Shown here: positions 7,932 through 17,174 of the stretch, piece by piece
Layout of the letters: every line of letters starts with the position of its first letter
How positions within the stretch are numbered: the stretch's first letter is position 1
From: DATARH01 sp036008175
GTDB taxonomy: Bacteria; Pseudomonadota; Alphaproteobacteria; ATCC43930; CGMCC-115725
DNA length: 64,000 bases
Direction of reading: 5' to 3'
NCBI GenBank assembly: GCA_036008175.1
Contig: DASYOB010000084.1
Coordinates: forward strand, 6,944 to 70,943
Translations under genes and position numbers: made by a program
The notes under the pieces: model-generated
The model's input: only the letters and a program-made list of their open reading frames with translations
What the model was told of the DNA's origin: nothing
Database searches by the model: none

Positions 7932-10900
7932 GTGAGCCCGTCGCGGCTGTTCATTCTGCGCCCGGTAGCGACCTCGCTGCTGATGGCCGCGATCATGCTG
8001 GTTGGCATCGTCGCCTATCGCTTCCTGCCGCTGTCGGCGTTGCCCGAGATCGACTACCCGACGATCCAGGTCGTCACCCTCTATCCTGGCGCCAGCCCCG
8101 ATGTGATGACCTCATCGGTGACCTCGCCGCTCGAGGTCCAGCTCGGTCAGATGCCCGGGCTCAACCAGATGTCCTCGGTCAGCTCCGCGGGCTCCTCGGT
8201 TATCACGCTGCAATTCGTCCTCTCGCTCAGCCTGGATGTCGCGGAGCAGGAGGTGCAGGCGTCGATCAACGCGGCCGGCAATCTGTTGCCCTCGGACCTG
8301 CCGGCGCCGCCCATCTACGCCAAGGTCAACCCGGCCGACGCGCCGATCCTGACCTTGGGCCTGACCTCAAAAACCCTGCCGCTGACCCAGGTCGAGGATC
8401 TTGCCGACACCAGGCTGGCGCAGAAGATCTCGCAATTGACGGGGGTGGGTCTCGTCAGTATCAGCGGCGGCCATCGGCCGGCCGTGCGCATCCAGGCCAA
8501 TCTGCGCCAGCTCGCGGCTTATGGCCTCAACATTGACGATCTGCGCACGACGCTCGCCAACGCCAACGTCAACACGCCTAAGGGCAATTTCGACGGACCG
8601 AGCCGGCAATACACGATCAACGCCAACGACCAGATCCGCAAGGCCTCCGACTACGAAGACCTCGTGATCGCCTACCGCAACGGCGCGCCGGTTCGCCTCG
8701 CCGACGTGGCGAGCGCCATCGAAGGTTCGGAGAACGTCAAGCTCGCCGGCTGGATGAATACAACCGAGGCGGTAATCCTCAACATCCAGCGCCAGCCCGG
8801 CGCTAATGTCATCGAGGTCGTCGACCGCATCCAGGCGCTGCTGCCGCAATTGCACGCGGCGCTGCCGGCGGCGGTCGATATCGAGGTGCTGACCGACCGC
8901 ACCGCCACGATTCGCGCCTCTGTCGCCGATGTCGAGTTTGAGCTTGGCCTTGCTGTCGTCCTGGTCGTGTTGGTGATTTTCCTGTTCCTGCGCAGCACCG
9001 CGGCGACGGTAATTCCGAGCCTGTCGGTGCCATTGTCGCTCGTCGGCACCCTCGCCGTGATGTATCTCGCCGGCTTCAGCCTAAACAATCTGTCGCTGAT
9101 GGCGATGACGATCGCCACCGGGTTCGTCGTCGACGACGCGATCGTGATGATCGAGAACATCTCGCGCTACATCGAGGCGGGCGAGCCGCCGCTGCAAGCC
9201 GCATTGAAAGGCTCCGAGCAGATCGGCTTCACGATCATCTCGCTTACGGTGTCGCTGATCGCGGTGCTGATCCCGCTCCTGTTCATGGCCGATGTCGTCG
9301 GCCGGCTGTTCCGCGAATTCGCGATCACGCTGTCGGTGACCATCGTCATCTCGGCGATCGTTTCGCTGACACTCGTGCCGATGTTGTGCGCAAAGTTATT
9401 GCGCCACCGGCCGGAAGAGCAGATGTCGTGGCTCGCCCGCCGCAGCCAGCAATGGTTCGATGCCGGCATCGCGCGGTACGGCCGGATGCTGGACTGGGTG
9501 CTCGATCATGAGGGCCTGACCCTGCTGGTCGCGGCCGCCACCCTGGCGCTGACTGTGTTCTTCTACATGGTCATACCGAAGGGCTTTTTCCCGGTGCAGG
9601 ATACCGGGCTGATCCAGGGCATCTCGGAAGCCTCGCCGTCGGTCTCCTTCGCGTCGATGGGCGAGCGGCAGCAGGCGCTCGCAGCGGCGATCCTTAAGGA
9701 CCCCGATGTCGTCAGCCTGTCCTCGTTCATCGGCGTCGACGGCACGAACAGCACTCTCAACGCCGGCCGGATCCTGATCAACCTGAAGCCGCGCGACGAG
9801 CGCAGCGCCAGCGCCAGCGATGTCATCCGGCGGCTCGAGAGTGAGGTCGCCGGCGTCAGCGGGATCACGCTCTACATGCAGCCGGTTCAGGATCTGACGA
9901 TCGACGCGACGGTCAGCCGCGGCCAGTACCAGTTCGCTCTCGAAGACGCCAACCCCGACGAATTCGCGGTTTGGATGCCGCGCCTGATGCAGCGGCTGCA
10001 GCAAATCCCGGAACTCCAGGATGTCGCGACCAGCTATAGCGAAAACGGGCTTTCCGCGTATGTCCTGATCGACCGAGCGACCGCCGCCCGCTTCGGCATC
10101 ACCCCGGCGACGGTGGACAACGCGCTCTACGACTCCTTCGGCCAGAGAATCGTCTCGACGATCTTCACCGAGTCCAACCAGTATCGCGTCATTCTCGAAA
10201 CCGATCCGGCGCTGCAACAGTCGCTTTCCTCGCTCGGTTCCATCTATCTGCCTTCCTCAACCGCGACCAACGGGCAAGTGCCGCTCTCCACGATCGCACA
10301 GGTCATCGAGCAGACCGCGCCGTTGGCGATCAGCCATCTCGGCCAATTCCCGTCGACGTCAGTCTCGTTCAATCTTGCCCCTGGCGCCTCCCTCGGCGCG
10401 GCGGTCGACGCGGTGCGTCAGGCCGAAGCCGAAATCGCCATGCCGGCCAGCATGGTAACGCTTTTCCAGGGCGCGGCCCTGGCGTTTCAGGCGGCGCTCG
10501 GCAACGAGCTGCTGTTGATCGTCGCGGCGATCCTCACCGTCTACATCGTGCTCGGCGTGCTGTATGAGAGCTACATCCACCCGATCACGATCCTCTCGAC
10601 ACTTCCCTCGGCCGGGCTGGGCGCGCTGCTGGCGCTGATGCTCGACGGCAGCGACCTCAGCATCATCGCGATCATCGGCATCATCCTGTTGATCGGCATC
10701 GTCAAGAAGAACGGGATCATGATGGTCGATTTCGCCCTCGAAGCGCAGCGCGACGAGGGCAAGCCGCCGCGCGAGGCAATTTTTCAGGCATCGCTGTTGC
10801 GCTTCCGGCCGATCATGATGACGACTGCCGCGGCGCTGTTCGGGGCCTTGCCGCTGATGCTCGGCACCGGCACCGGGTCGGAACTGCGACATCCGCTCGG

Positions 10901-11045
10901 GGTGACGATTGTCGGCGGGCTGATCCTGAGCCAGGCGTTGACCCTGTTTACGACCCCGGTCATCTATCTCGGCTTCGACAGGCTCGGCCGGGCGGTGCGC
11001 CAGCGCTTCGGTGGCGCGTTCAATACGACCGAGCCGGCCGAGTGA
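7932..11045 (+). CDS. mdtB: RND multidrug efflux permease, MdtB-like
   Basis: 1037 residues, normal for HAE-type RND pumps. The N-terminus SRLFILRPVATSLLMAAIM and the first periplasmic loop PEIDYPTIQVVTLYPGASP match MdtB. TM4 carries the proton-relay pair D401-D402 in GFVVDDAIVMIENI. The second half has the duplicate helices (VLYESYIHPITILSTLPSAG, GIVKKNGIMMVDFALEAQR). Start is GTG at 7932 with a G-rich Shine-Dalgarno. It would work with MdtC as a heterotrimeric proton-driven pump exporting drugs, bile salts or metabolites from the periplasm. The next gene begins 10 bases after the stop. Confidence 0.93.
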   Translation: MSPSRLFILRPVATSLLMAAIMLVGIVAYRFLPLSALPEIDYPTIQVVTLYPGASPDVMTSSVTSPLEVQLGQMPGLNQMSSVSSAGSSVITLQFVLSLSLDVAEQEVQASINAAGNLLPSDLPAPPIYAKVNPADAPILTLGLTSKTLPLTQVEDLADTRLAQKISQLTGVGLVSISGGHRPAVRIQANLRQLAAYGLNIDDLRTTLANANVNTPKGNFDGPSRQYTINANDQIRKASDYEDLVIAYRNGAPVRLADVASAIEGSENVKLAGWMNTTEAVILNIQRQPGANVIEVVDRIQALLPQLHAALPAAVDIEVLTDRTATIRASVADVEFELGLAVVLVVLVIFLFLRSTAATVIPSLSVPLSLVGTLAVMYLAGFSLNNLSLMAMTIATGFVVDDAIVMIENISRYIEAGEPPLQAALKGSEQIGFTIISLTVSLIAVLIPLLFMADVVGRLFREFAITLSVTIVISAIVSLTLVPMLCAKLLRHRPEEQMSWLARRSQQWFDAGIARYGRMLDWVLDHEGLTLLVAAATLALTVFFYMVIPKGFFPVQDTGLIQGISEASPSVSFASMGERQQALAAAILKDPDVVSLSSFIGVDGTNSTLNAGRILINLKPRDERSASASDVIRRLESEVAGVSGITLYMQPVQDLTIDATVSRGQYQFALEDANPDEFAVWMPRLMQRLQQIPELQDVATSYSENGLSAYVLIDRATAARFGITPATVDNALYDSFGQRIVSTIFTESNQYRVILETDPALQQSLSSLGSIYLPSSTATNGQVPLSTIAQVIEQTAPLAISHLGQFPSTSVSFNLAPGASLGAAVDAVRQAEAEIAMPASMVTLFQGAALAFQAALGNELLLIVAAILTVYIVLGVLYESYIHPITILSTLPSAGLGALLALMLDGSDLSIIAIIGIILLIGIVKKNGIMMVDFALEAQRDEGKPPREAIFQASLLRFRPIMMTTAAALFGALPLMLGTGTGSELRHPLGVTIVGGLILSQALTLFTTPVIYLGFDRLGRAVRQRFGGAFNTTEPAE

Positions 11046-11055
11046 GGCTCCGGCC

Positions 11056-14000
11056 GTGAGCCTGTCGACACCGTTCATCGAGCGGCCGGTCGCGACGACG
11101 CTTCTGACGATCGGGCTCGCGCTGTCCGGCATCTTCGCTTTCGTCAAACTGCCGGTGTCGCCACTGCCCCAGGTCGATTTCCCGACGATCTCGGTCACCG
11201 CACAGATGCCGGGCGCCAGCCCCGAGACGATGGCGACAACGGTGGCGACGCCGCTCGAACGCCATCTTGGGGTCATCGCCGATGTGACCGAAATGACCTC
11301 GTCGAGCACGGTCGGCTCGACCCGCATCACCCTGCAGTTCGAGCTCAGTCGCAATATCGACGGCGCCGCCCGCGACGTGCAGGCGGCGATCAACGCCGCG
11401 CGCGTCGACCTGCCGACGAGCCTGCGGCAGAACCCGACCTACCGCAAGGTCAACCCGGCGGACGCGCCGGTGATGATCCTGTCACTGACCTCGGATACCA
11501 AGACCCGCGGCCAGATGTACGATCTCGCGACAACCGTGCTGCAGCCGGCCCTGTCGCAGATCGACGGTGTCGGCCAAGTGACGATCAGCGGCAGCGCCTT
11601 GCCGGCGGTGCGCGTCGAGCTCAATCCAACAGCCCTGTTCAAATACGGCATTGGGCTCGAAGACGTGCGCGCCGCGCTCGCCTCGGCCAATGCGCACAGC
11701 CCGAAGGGTGCGGTCGACGAGGGCGATCGCCATTATCAGATCTACACCAACGATCAGGCAAATCTGGCCGTCGATTACAAGCCGCTCGTCATCGCCTACC
11801 GCAACGGCGCCGCCGTGCACCTGACCGACATGGCGGAGGTCAACGACGACGTCGAGAACATCCGCAATGCCGGGCTTGCCAATGGCAAACCCGCGGTTTT
11901 GGTCATCATTTACCGCCAGCCGGGCGGCAACATCATCGATACGGTCGATCGCGTCTTCGCGGTGCTTCCGCAGCTGCAGGCCTCGCTGCCGAGCGATATT
12001 GCCGTCAATACCGCAATGGACCGCACGACGACGATCCGAGCGTCCCTGCGCGATGTCGAGACGACGCTCGTCATCGCGATCGGTCTTGTCATCTTCGTCG
12101 TGTTTCTGTTCCTGCGCAACGCGCGCGCCACCCTCATTCCGAGCGTCGCGGTCCCGCTGTCGCTGATCGGCACCTTCGGGGCGATGTACCTGCTGGGCTA
12201 CTCGCTCGACAATCTTTCGCTGATGGCGCTGACGATCTCGACCGGCTTTGTCGTCGACGACGCGATCGTCGTCTTGGAAAACATCACACGTCACATCGAG
12301 GACGGCATGGGCCGACGCGAGGCCGCCTTGCTCGGCGCGCGCGAGGTCGGTTTCACCGTACTGTCGATGAGCCTCTCGCTGATCGCGGTGTTCGTGCCGA
12401 TCCTCTTGATGGGAGGGATTGTCGGTCGGCTGTTTCGCGAGTTCGCGATGACCTTGTCGGTGGCGATCCTGATCTCTCTCGTCGTATCGCTGACGACGAC
12501 GCCGATGATGTGCGCCTATATCACTATACATCGGCAGCAGCGGCAACCTTCGCGCTTGTATCTGGCCAGCGAGCGCGTGTTTCAGGGCATGCTCAATTTC
12601 TACGCCCGGACATTAAGCGATGCGTTGCGCCATCCGGTGGTCGTCATGCTGATCCTGCTGCTGACGGTCTGCCTCAATGTCTATCTGTTCGTTCTAATCC
12701 CGAAAGGATTTTTCCCGCAGCAGGACACCGGCCGCATGATCGGCGGCATCCAGGCCGACCAGAGCATCTCGTTCCAGCTGATGCGGCAGAAGCTGACCGA
12801 GTTCACCACGATCATCAGCAAGGACCCGGCGGTCGACAGCGTCGTTGGCTTTACCGGCGGCGGCCAGACCAATTCCGGCTTTGTGTTTGTCTCGCTGAAG
12901 CCGCTATCCGAGCGCAAACTGTCCGTCGATCAGGTGATCGGCCGGCTGCGCGGCAGGCTGGCGCAGGTCGCCGGCGCCCGCCTGTTCCTGCAAGGCGTGC
13001 AGGACATCCGCGTCGGCGGGCGGCAGAGCAATGCGCAATACCAGTACACGCTGCAAGGCGAAGACTTGACCGAGCTGTACAGCTGGGCGCCAAAGGTGAC
13101 CGCCGAGCTGGAAAAGCTACCGGAGCTGACCGACGTCAATTCAGACCAGCAGCAGCATGGTCTCGAAACCGACTTGGTCATCGACCGGCCGACCGCAGCG
13201 CGCCTCGGCCTCACCGTCTCGCAGGTCGACAACACGCTCTACGACGCTTTCGGCCAGCGACAAGTCTCGGTGATCTATACGGCGCGCAATCAGTACCACG
13301 TCATCATGGAAGTGGCGCCGCAATACTGGCAGAGTCCGGACACCCTCGACCGCATCTTCATCAGCACCGCCGGCGGCGTTGTCACGGGCACGCAATCCAC
13401 CAATGCGCTCGCCGGCACGATCTCAAAGCCGACGACGGCATCCGGCACCGCGGCGACCACCGCCGCGCAGATCGCCTCCGACACCGCGCGCAACCAGGCC
13501 AACAACGCGCTCGCCAATACCGGTCACAGCGCGACCTCAACCGGCGCGGCGGTCAGCACGGCAAGCGAAAACATGGTGCCGCTATCGGCGATCGCCCGTT
13601 ACGAGACCGGCAACACCCCGCTCGCGGTCAATCATCAGGGCCTGTTCATCGCCACGACGATCTCCTTCAACCTGAAACCCGGCGCCTCGTTGGGCGAGGC
13701 GACGCAGGCGATCGACGCAGCGATGGCCCGCCTGCACGTCCCGACGACGATTCACGGCAATTTCTCGGGCACGGCGCAGATGTTTCAGCAGTCGCTCAAT
13801 AACGAGCCGATCCTGATCGCGACCGCGCTGGTTGCCGTCTACATCGTTCTCGGGATTCTGTACGAGAGCTACGTGCATCCGATCACGATCCTTTCGACCT
13901 TGCCGTCGGCGGGAGTCGGAGCGGTGCTGGCCCTGATGCTGTGCGACACCGATTTCAGCATCATCGCGCTGATCGGGGTCATCCTCTTGATCGGTATCGT

Positions 14001-14361
14001 CAAGAAGAACGCGATCATGATGATCGACTTTGCGCTCGCCGCCGAGCGGAACGAGGGCCTGAGCTCGCGCGCAGCGATCTACAAGGCATCGATCCTGCGT
14101 TTCCGGCCGATCATGATGACGACGATGGCGGCGGCGCTCGGTGCGATGCCGTTGGCGATCGGCTTTGGTGAAGGGGCCGAGTTGCGCCGACCGCTGGGCA
14201 TCTCGATCGTCGGCGGGCTGCTCGTCAGCCAGATGCTGACGCTCTACACAACCCCGGTCATCTACCTCTATCTCGACCGGTTCCGGCTATGGGCGCTGCG
14301 GCGCCGCGCCACTGGGCGCCAGCCCTCCGCGGGCGGCCATCTTCCCGAACCCGGCGAATGA
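11056..14361 (+). CDS. mdtC: RND multidrug efflux permease, MdtC-like, with a low-complexity insertion
   Basis: 1101 residues, about 65 longer than MdtB here. Start GTG 11056 (MSLSTPFIERPVATTLL) aligns with MdtC; the frame is open to 11011 but that overlaps mdtB. D401-D402 in TM4 (GFVVDDAIVVLENI) are intact and the C-terminal half has GIVKKNAIMMIDFAL. Between residues about 772 and 839 (bases about 13372-13573) there is an Ala/Thr/Ser/Asn-rich insert between the strand DRIFIST and the conserved MVPLSAIARYE. The insert is in frame and sits in the second periplasmic docking region. It partners MdtB; its stop overlaps the start of the outer membrane factor gene. Confidence 0.93.
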   Translation: MSLSTPFIERPVATTLLTIGLALSGIFAFVKLPVSPLPQVDFPTISVTAQMPGASPETMATTVATPLERHLGVIADVTEMTSSSTVGSTRITLQFELSRNIDGAARDVQAAINAARVDLPTSLRQNPTYRKVNPADAPVMILSLTSDTKTRGQMYDLATTVLQPALSQIDGVGQVTISGSALPAVRVELNPTALFKYGIGLEDVRAALASANAHSPKGAVDEGDRHYQIYTNDQANLAVDYKPLVIAYRNGAAVHLTDMAEVNDDVENIRNAGLANGKPAVLVIIYRQPGGNIIDTVDRVFAVLPQLQASLPSDIAVNTAMDRTTTIRASLRDVETTLVIAIGLVIFVVFLFLRNARATLIPSVAVPLSLIGTFGAMYLLGYSLDNLSLMALTISTGFVVDDAIVVLENITRHIEDGMGRREAALLGAREVGFTVLSMSLSLIAVFVPILLMGGIVGRLFREFAMTLSVAILISLVVSLTTTPMMCAYITIHRQQRQPSRLYLASERVFQGMLNFYARTLSDALRHPVVVMLILLLTVCLNVYLFVLIPKGFFPQQDTGRMIGGIQADQSISFQLMRQKLTEFTTIISKDPAVDSVVGFTGGGQTNSGFVFVSLKPLSERKLSVDQVIGRLRGRLAQVAGARLFLQGVQDIRVGGRQSNAQYQYTLQGEDLTELYSWAPKVTAELEKLPELTDVNSDQQQHGLETDLVIDRPTAARLGLTVSQVDNTLYDAFGQRQVSVIYTARNQYHVIMEVAPQYWQSPDTLDRIFISTAGGVVTGTQSTNALAGTISKPTTASGTAATTAAQIASDTARNQANNALANTGHSATSTGAAVSTASENMVPLSAIARYETGNTPLAVNHQGLFIATTISFNLKPGASLGEATQAIDAAMARLHVPTTIHGNFSGTAQMFQQSLNNEPILIATALVAVYIVLGILYESYVHPITILSTLPSAGVGAVLALMLCDTDFSIIALIGVILLIGIVKKNAIMMIDFALAAERNEGLSSRAAIYKASILRFRPIMMTTMAAALGAMPLAIGFGEGAELRRPLGISIVGGLLVSQMLTLYTTPVIYLYLDRFRLWALRRRATGRQPSAGGHLPEPGE

Positions 14362-15899
14362 GGGCGGGACGATGGGTCCCGGTCTTCGCCGGGACGACAC
14401 TCAACCTGATCTTGGCCGCCTGCACCGTGGGCCCCGATTACCAGCGGCCTGACGCGCCGGTACCGGCCGCCTACAAGGAAGCGGGCGTCGTATGGCAGGT
14501 AGCAAGACCGGCGGACGCGATCGACCGCGGCGCCTGGTGGTCGATCTTCCGCGATCCGGTGCTCGACGGCCTGGAATGCCAGATCGACATCTCGAACCAG
14601 AACCTGAAAGCGGCCGCGGCTGCCTTCCGCGAGGCGGAGGCAATCGTCGCGCAGGCCCGCGCCGGGTTCTTCCCGACCGCGACATTCACCGGGCAGGCGA
14701 CGCGCACCCGCACCAGCGGCGGGCGGGTCGGATCGACGGGCATTTCCGGCGGCAACACCGGGAGCATTTCAAACTTCTTCAGCCTTTCGACAGCGGCCAG
14801 CTGGGTTCCCGATCTGTGGGGTAAGATCGAGCGGACGGTCGAGAGCGACGTCGAGAGCGCACAGGCGAGCGCCGGCGACCTCGGTAGCGCCAGGCTCGCC
14901 GCGCAAGGTCAGCTGGCCAGCGATTACATGCAGCTGCGCGTTGCCGACGAGCTGAAGCGGCTGCTCGAAGCCTCGGTCAAGGCCTTTACCGAGTCGCTGC
15001 GCATCACCCGCAACCAGCAAAGCGCGGGTACCGCCGACCAGTCGGCGGTGTCGCAGGCCGAGGCACAACTCGACAGCACGCAGGCGCAACTGATCGCGGT
15101 CGGGATAACGCGCGCCCAGCTCGAACATGCAATCGCGATACTGATCGGCAAACCGCCGGCCGAATTCTCGATCGCAGCGACAACGGACACGATCACCGTG
15201 CCCGACATCCCGCCCGAGATGCCCGCGGCCTTGCTGGAGCGCCGCCCCGATATCGCCGCGGCCGAACGGCGCATGGCCGCCGCCAATGCGCAGATTGGCG
15301 TCGCCGAAGCGGCGTTCTTCCCGACCGTCACCCTCTCGGCGGATTACGGAGTTTCGGCTTCTATGCTGAAGCGCCTGTTCAACACGGCAAGCCGGATGTG
15401 GTCGGTCGGCGGCACGCTGACAGAGACGCTCTTCGACGCGGGCTTGCGCCATGCCGTGGTCGACCAAGACCGCGCCGCTTTCGATGCTACCATCGCCGAT
15501 TATCGCCAGACCGTATTGACCGGATTTCAGCAGGTCGAGGATGAGCTGGCGGCGCAGCGCATCCTGATCGACCAGGCCGCGGCCGAAGATGCCGCAGTGA
15601 CCTCGGCGCGCGAGGCAGAGCGGATCATCAACAACCAATTTCTTGCTGGGACGGTGGCCTATACCAGCGTCATTGTCGCCGAGCAGACCGCGCTGGGTGA
15701 CGCCGAGACCGCGGTGAATATCCGACAGAGCCGGCTCGTTGCCGCCGTCGCGCTGATCCAGGCGCTGGGCGGCGGCTGGGAGCCGTCGCAACTACCGGAC
15801 CGCGGGCGCATCGAGTCGGACAACCCGCTCAATTTCAGCCCACTTCCACCAACCGACGCGCTGCCAAGCTCTTGGAGCTGGCTGCCGAAGCTGTGGTAG
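14358..15899 (+). CDS. outer membrane factor lipoprotein, NodT family
   Basis: 513 residues. ATG at 14358 overlaps the mdtC stop (ATGA). The lipobox LAAC gives a lipidated Cys near residue 22, followed by TVGPDYQRP, the NodT signature. Two outer membrane efflux repeats follow (NLKAAAAAFREAEAIVAQARAGFFP; later IAAAERRMAAANAQIGVAEAAFFP) with long helical segments. It forms the trimeric TolC-like channel for the MdtABC pump. The signal peptide is unusual: its N-terminal part, RWVPVFAGTT, is the translation of a palindromic repeat (see repeat at 14376), a sequence seen as a common translated repeat in alphaproteobacteria. The hydrophobic core after it (LNLILAAC) is short. Confidence 0.92.
   Translation: MRAGRWVPVFAGTTLNLILAACTVGPDYQRPDAPVPAAYKEAGVVWQVARPADAIDRGAWWSIFRDPVLDGLECQIDISNQNLKAAAAAFREAEAIVAQARAGFFPTATFTGQATRTRTSGGRVGSTGISGGNTGSISNFFSLSTAASWVPDLWGKIERTVESDVESAQASAGDLGSARLAAQGQLASDYMQLRVADELKRLLEASVKAFTESLRITRNQQSAGTADQSAVSQAEAQLDSTQAQLIAVGITRAQLEHAIAILIGKPPAEFSIAATTDTITVPDIPPEMPAALLERRPDIAAAERRMAAANAQIGVAEAAFFPTVTLSADYGVSASMLKRLFNTASRMWSVGGTLTETLFDAGLRHAVVDQDRAAFDATIADYRQTVLTGFQQVEDELAAQRILIDQAAAEDAAVTSAREAERIINNQFLAGTVAYTSVIVAEQTALGDAETAVNIRQSRLVAAVALIQALGGGWEPSQLPDRGRIESDNPLNFSPLPPTDALPSSWSWLPKLW
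14376..14395. repeat. short palindromic (REP-like) element inside the OMF signal peptide
   Basis: GTCCCGG (14376-14382) and CCGGGAC (14389-14395) form a perfect 7-base stem around a 6-base loop. Translated in the OMF frame this gives the VPVFAGTT peptide, typical of REP-like elements in related genomes. It lies just after the OMF start codon. Confidence 0.55.
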
Positions 15900-16044
15900 G
15901 ACGGGCGGACTACCTCCCCGCCAGACGCTGACGGTAAGTTCTTCCAAGGTCGATTGACGCGCGAAATAGGTGGTATTCACTCCCGAAAACGGGCGCAGCA
16001 GGAAACCCGCACTGATACGGCCGGGCGTGTGTTGGACGAGGCCG

Positions 16045-16299
16045 GAACGCTCTCAGTGGCGCACACCGATTGCGACATCTACGAATCGGTCAGATATTCC
16101 TACGAGGCGTGCAAGTCGTGCATGGTGACAAACGGATACGTCGTGTTCGACGGCAGTACCGCCTCAAGCTGCATCGGTGACCGAAGCCGTCGAGAAATTC
16201 GTGATTGCGCGTGACGGGTTGCTGTCGGAGCAGATTTATCCGCATCACGTGTTCAGAGTGCCCGGTCGACAACCGGCCCGAGCGGCACCAAGCGGGTAG
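16045..16299 (+). pseudogene. TylF/MycF-type methyltransferase remnant, frameshifted
   Basis: The frame ending at 16214 encodes AHTDCDIYESVRYSYE and NGYVVFDGSTASSCIG, which match the C-terminal region of macrocin O-methyltransferase (TylF) proteins (HIDCDxYESxxxxLE, GGxxxFDDYxxxxCxGA). A one-base shift near 16170 continues the homology in another frame as TEAVEKFVIARDGLLSEQIYPHHVFR up to TAG 16297-16299. The N-terminal two thirds of such an enzyme (about 250 residues) are missing. This is therefore a decayed fragment, not a small gene. Bases 15900-16044 upstream show nothing I can identify. Confidence 0.6.
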
Positions 16300-16311
16300 A
16301 AGCGATCGACC

Positions 16312-16635
16312 CTAAGTCCGCCTCTCCAGCGGCGTTACGACTGTCGGCGGGGATGCGCGGGTCGCCGCAACTCCCTGCGCATCGAGCGCTTCCAGAAGTT
16401 GCGCGAGCAAATCTCTCAGCTCCGCCGCACCTGCAATCGGCATGACGACCCGGGCCGACACGACGCGCCGTGATGGAGCGTGCTCTTCGGCATGGTCCGC
16501 GACAACGGCAGCGAATGTGAAATGCACATTGCCGTTTAGGACGTTGACCCCGACACATGCATCGGCGAATACCTCCTTGACGCTCAGGTCATTCGCCAGC
16601 GGCAGTATTGCAGGGTGGGCGATCCTCTGTCGCAT
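16312..16635 (-). CDS. small protein of unknown function
   Basis: 107 residues, soluble, no signal peptide. The ATG at 16635 has an AAGGAA ribosome binding site about 6 bases upstream, which supports translation. The middle part (GVNVLNGNVHFTFAAVVADH, then RVVSARVVMPIAGAAELRDLLAQLLEAL) has the strand-strand-helix look of small DUF3467-like proteins, but I cannot confirm a family. It is the last of three minus-strand genes (receiver, 133-residue protein, this one) with gaps of 53 and 84 bases, which may form an operon. Confidence 0.6.
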   Translation of the reverse strand: MRQRIAHPAILPLANDLSVKEVFADACVGVNVLNGNVHFTFAAVVADHAEEHAPSRRVVSARVVMPIAGAAELRDLLAQLLEALDAQGVAATRASPPTVVTPLERRT

Positions 16636-16719
16636 CGATTCCTTCCCTCGTGCGGATGAGCTGCAGCAGCGGCTTATTTGCGGCCTTGTCGATTATGTAA
16701 CTGCCAGGATTGTGCCACT

Positions 16720-17121
16720 TCAGTGAAGGATCGGAGCGCCGACCGGCGGATGGACTGCAAGCGGCTCCTGGCTTAGCACCGATGCGCCGACCACAAGGCA
16801 GTGCGAGAGGAAGGCAACCGCCTGAAAACATTGATTGACGAGCGTCAATATTCCGGCCGCATCGAGCGGCGTCTCTTCAATATCCTCTAGCAGCCGAGCG
16901 ACGCGTATGTCGTTCGTCTGCGTGCCCAGAGCATCAAGCCGTTTTATAAACTCGCCGAAGTCCCTTTGTATCGTCTTCAGATTCGCCCGCGCGTGTTGAT
17001 ACAGCTCGGGTCGCGTAATCGCGAGCAGCTGGCTACCGACGAAACTGATGTTATTGATTAGCCGGCCGAGTACGTTGATATCTTCCGGTGAAAAGCAGAC
17101 CGGCGGTTGCACTTTTTTCAT
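16720..17121 (-). CDS. unknown helical protein next to a degenerate receiver
   Basis: 133 residues, predicted mostly helical (FSPEDINVLGRLINNISFVGSQLLAITRPELYQHA, LVNQCFQAVAFLSHCLVVGASVL), no signal peptide. No family recognised. A membrane role for the hydrophobic C-terminal helix is possible but not required. It starts 53 bases after the stop of the receiver gene on the same strand. The start ATG 17121 is followed by MKKVQPPVCF. Function unknown; the context hints at a signalling accessory. Confidence 0.55.
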   Translation of the reverse strand: MKKVQPPVCFSPEDINVLGRLINNISFVGSQLLAITRPELYQHARANLKTIQRDFGEFIKRLDALGTQTNDIRVARLLEDIEETPLDAAGILTLVNQCFQAVAFLSHCLVVGASVLSQEPLAVHPPVGAPILH

Positions 17122-17174
17122 GATCCCGGGGCTCGATGTTCGCGGTCTATTCGGGCCATTTGGTAGCCATCATG

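Noticed and set aside
6173..8008. 611-codon minus-strand open frame opposite mdtA
   Set aside because: Antisense shadow of a clear adaptor gene; no family features.
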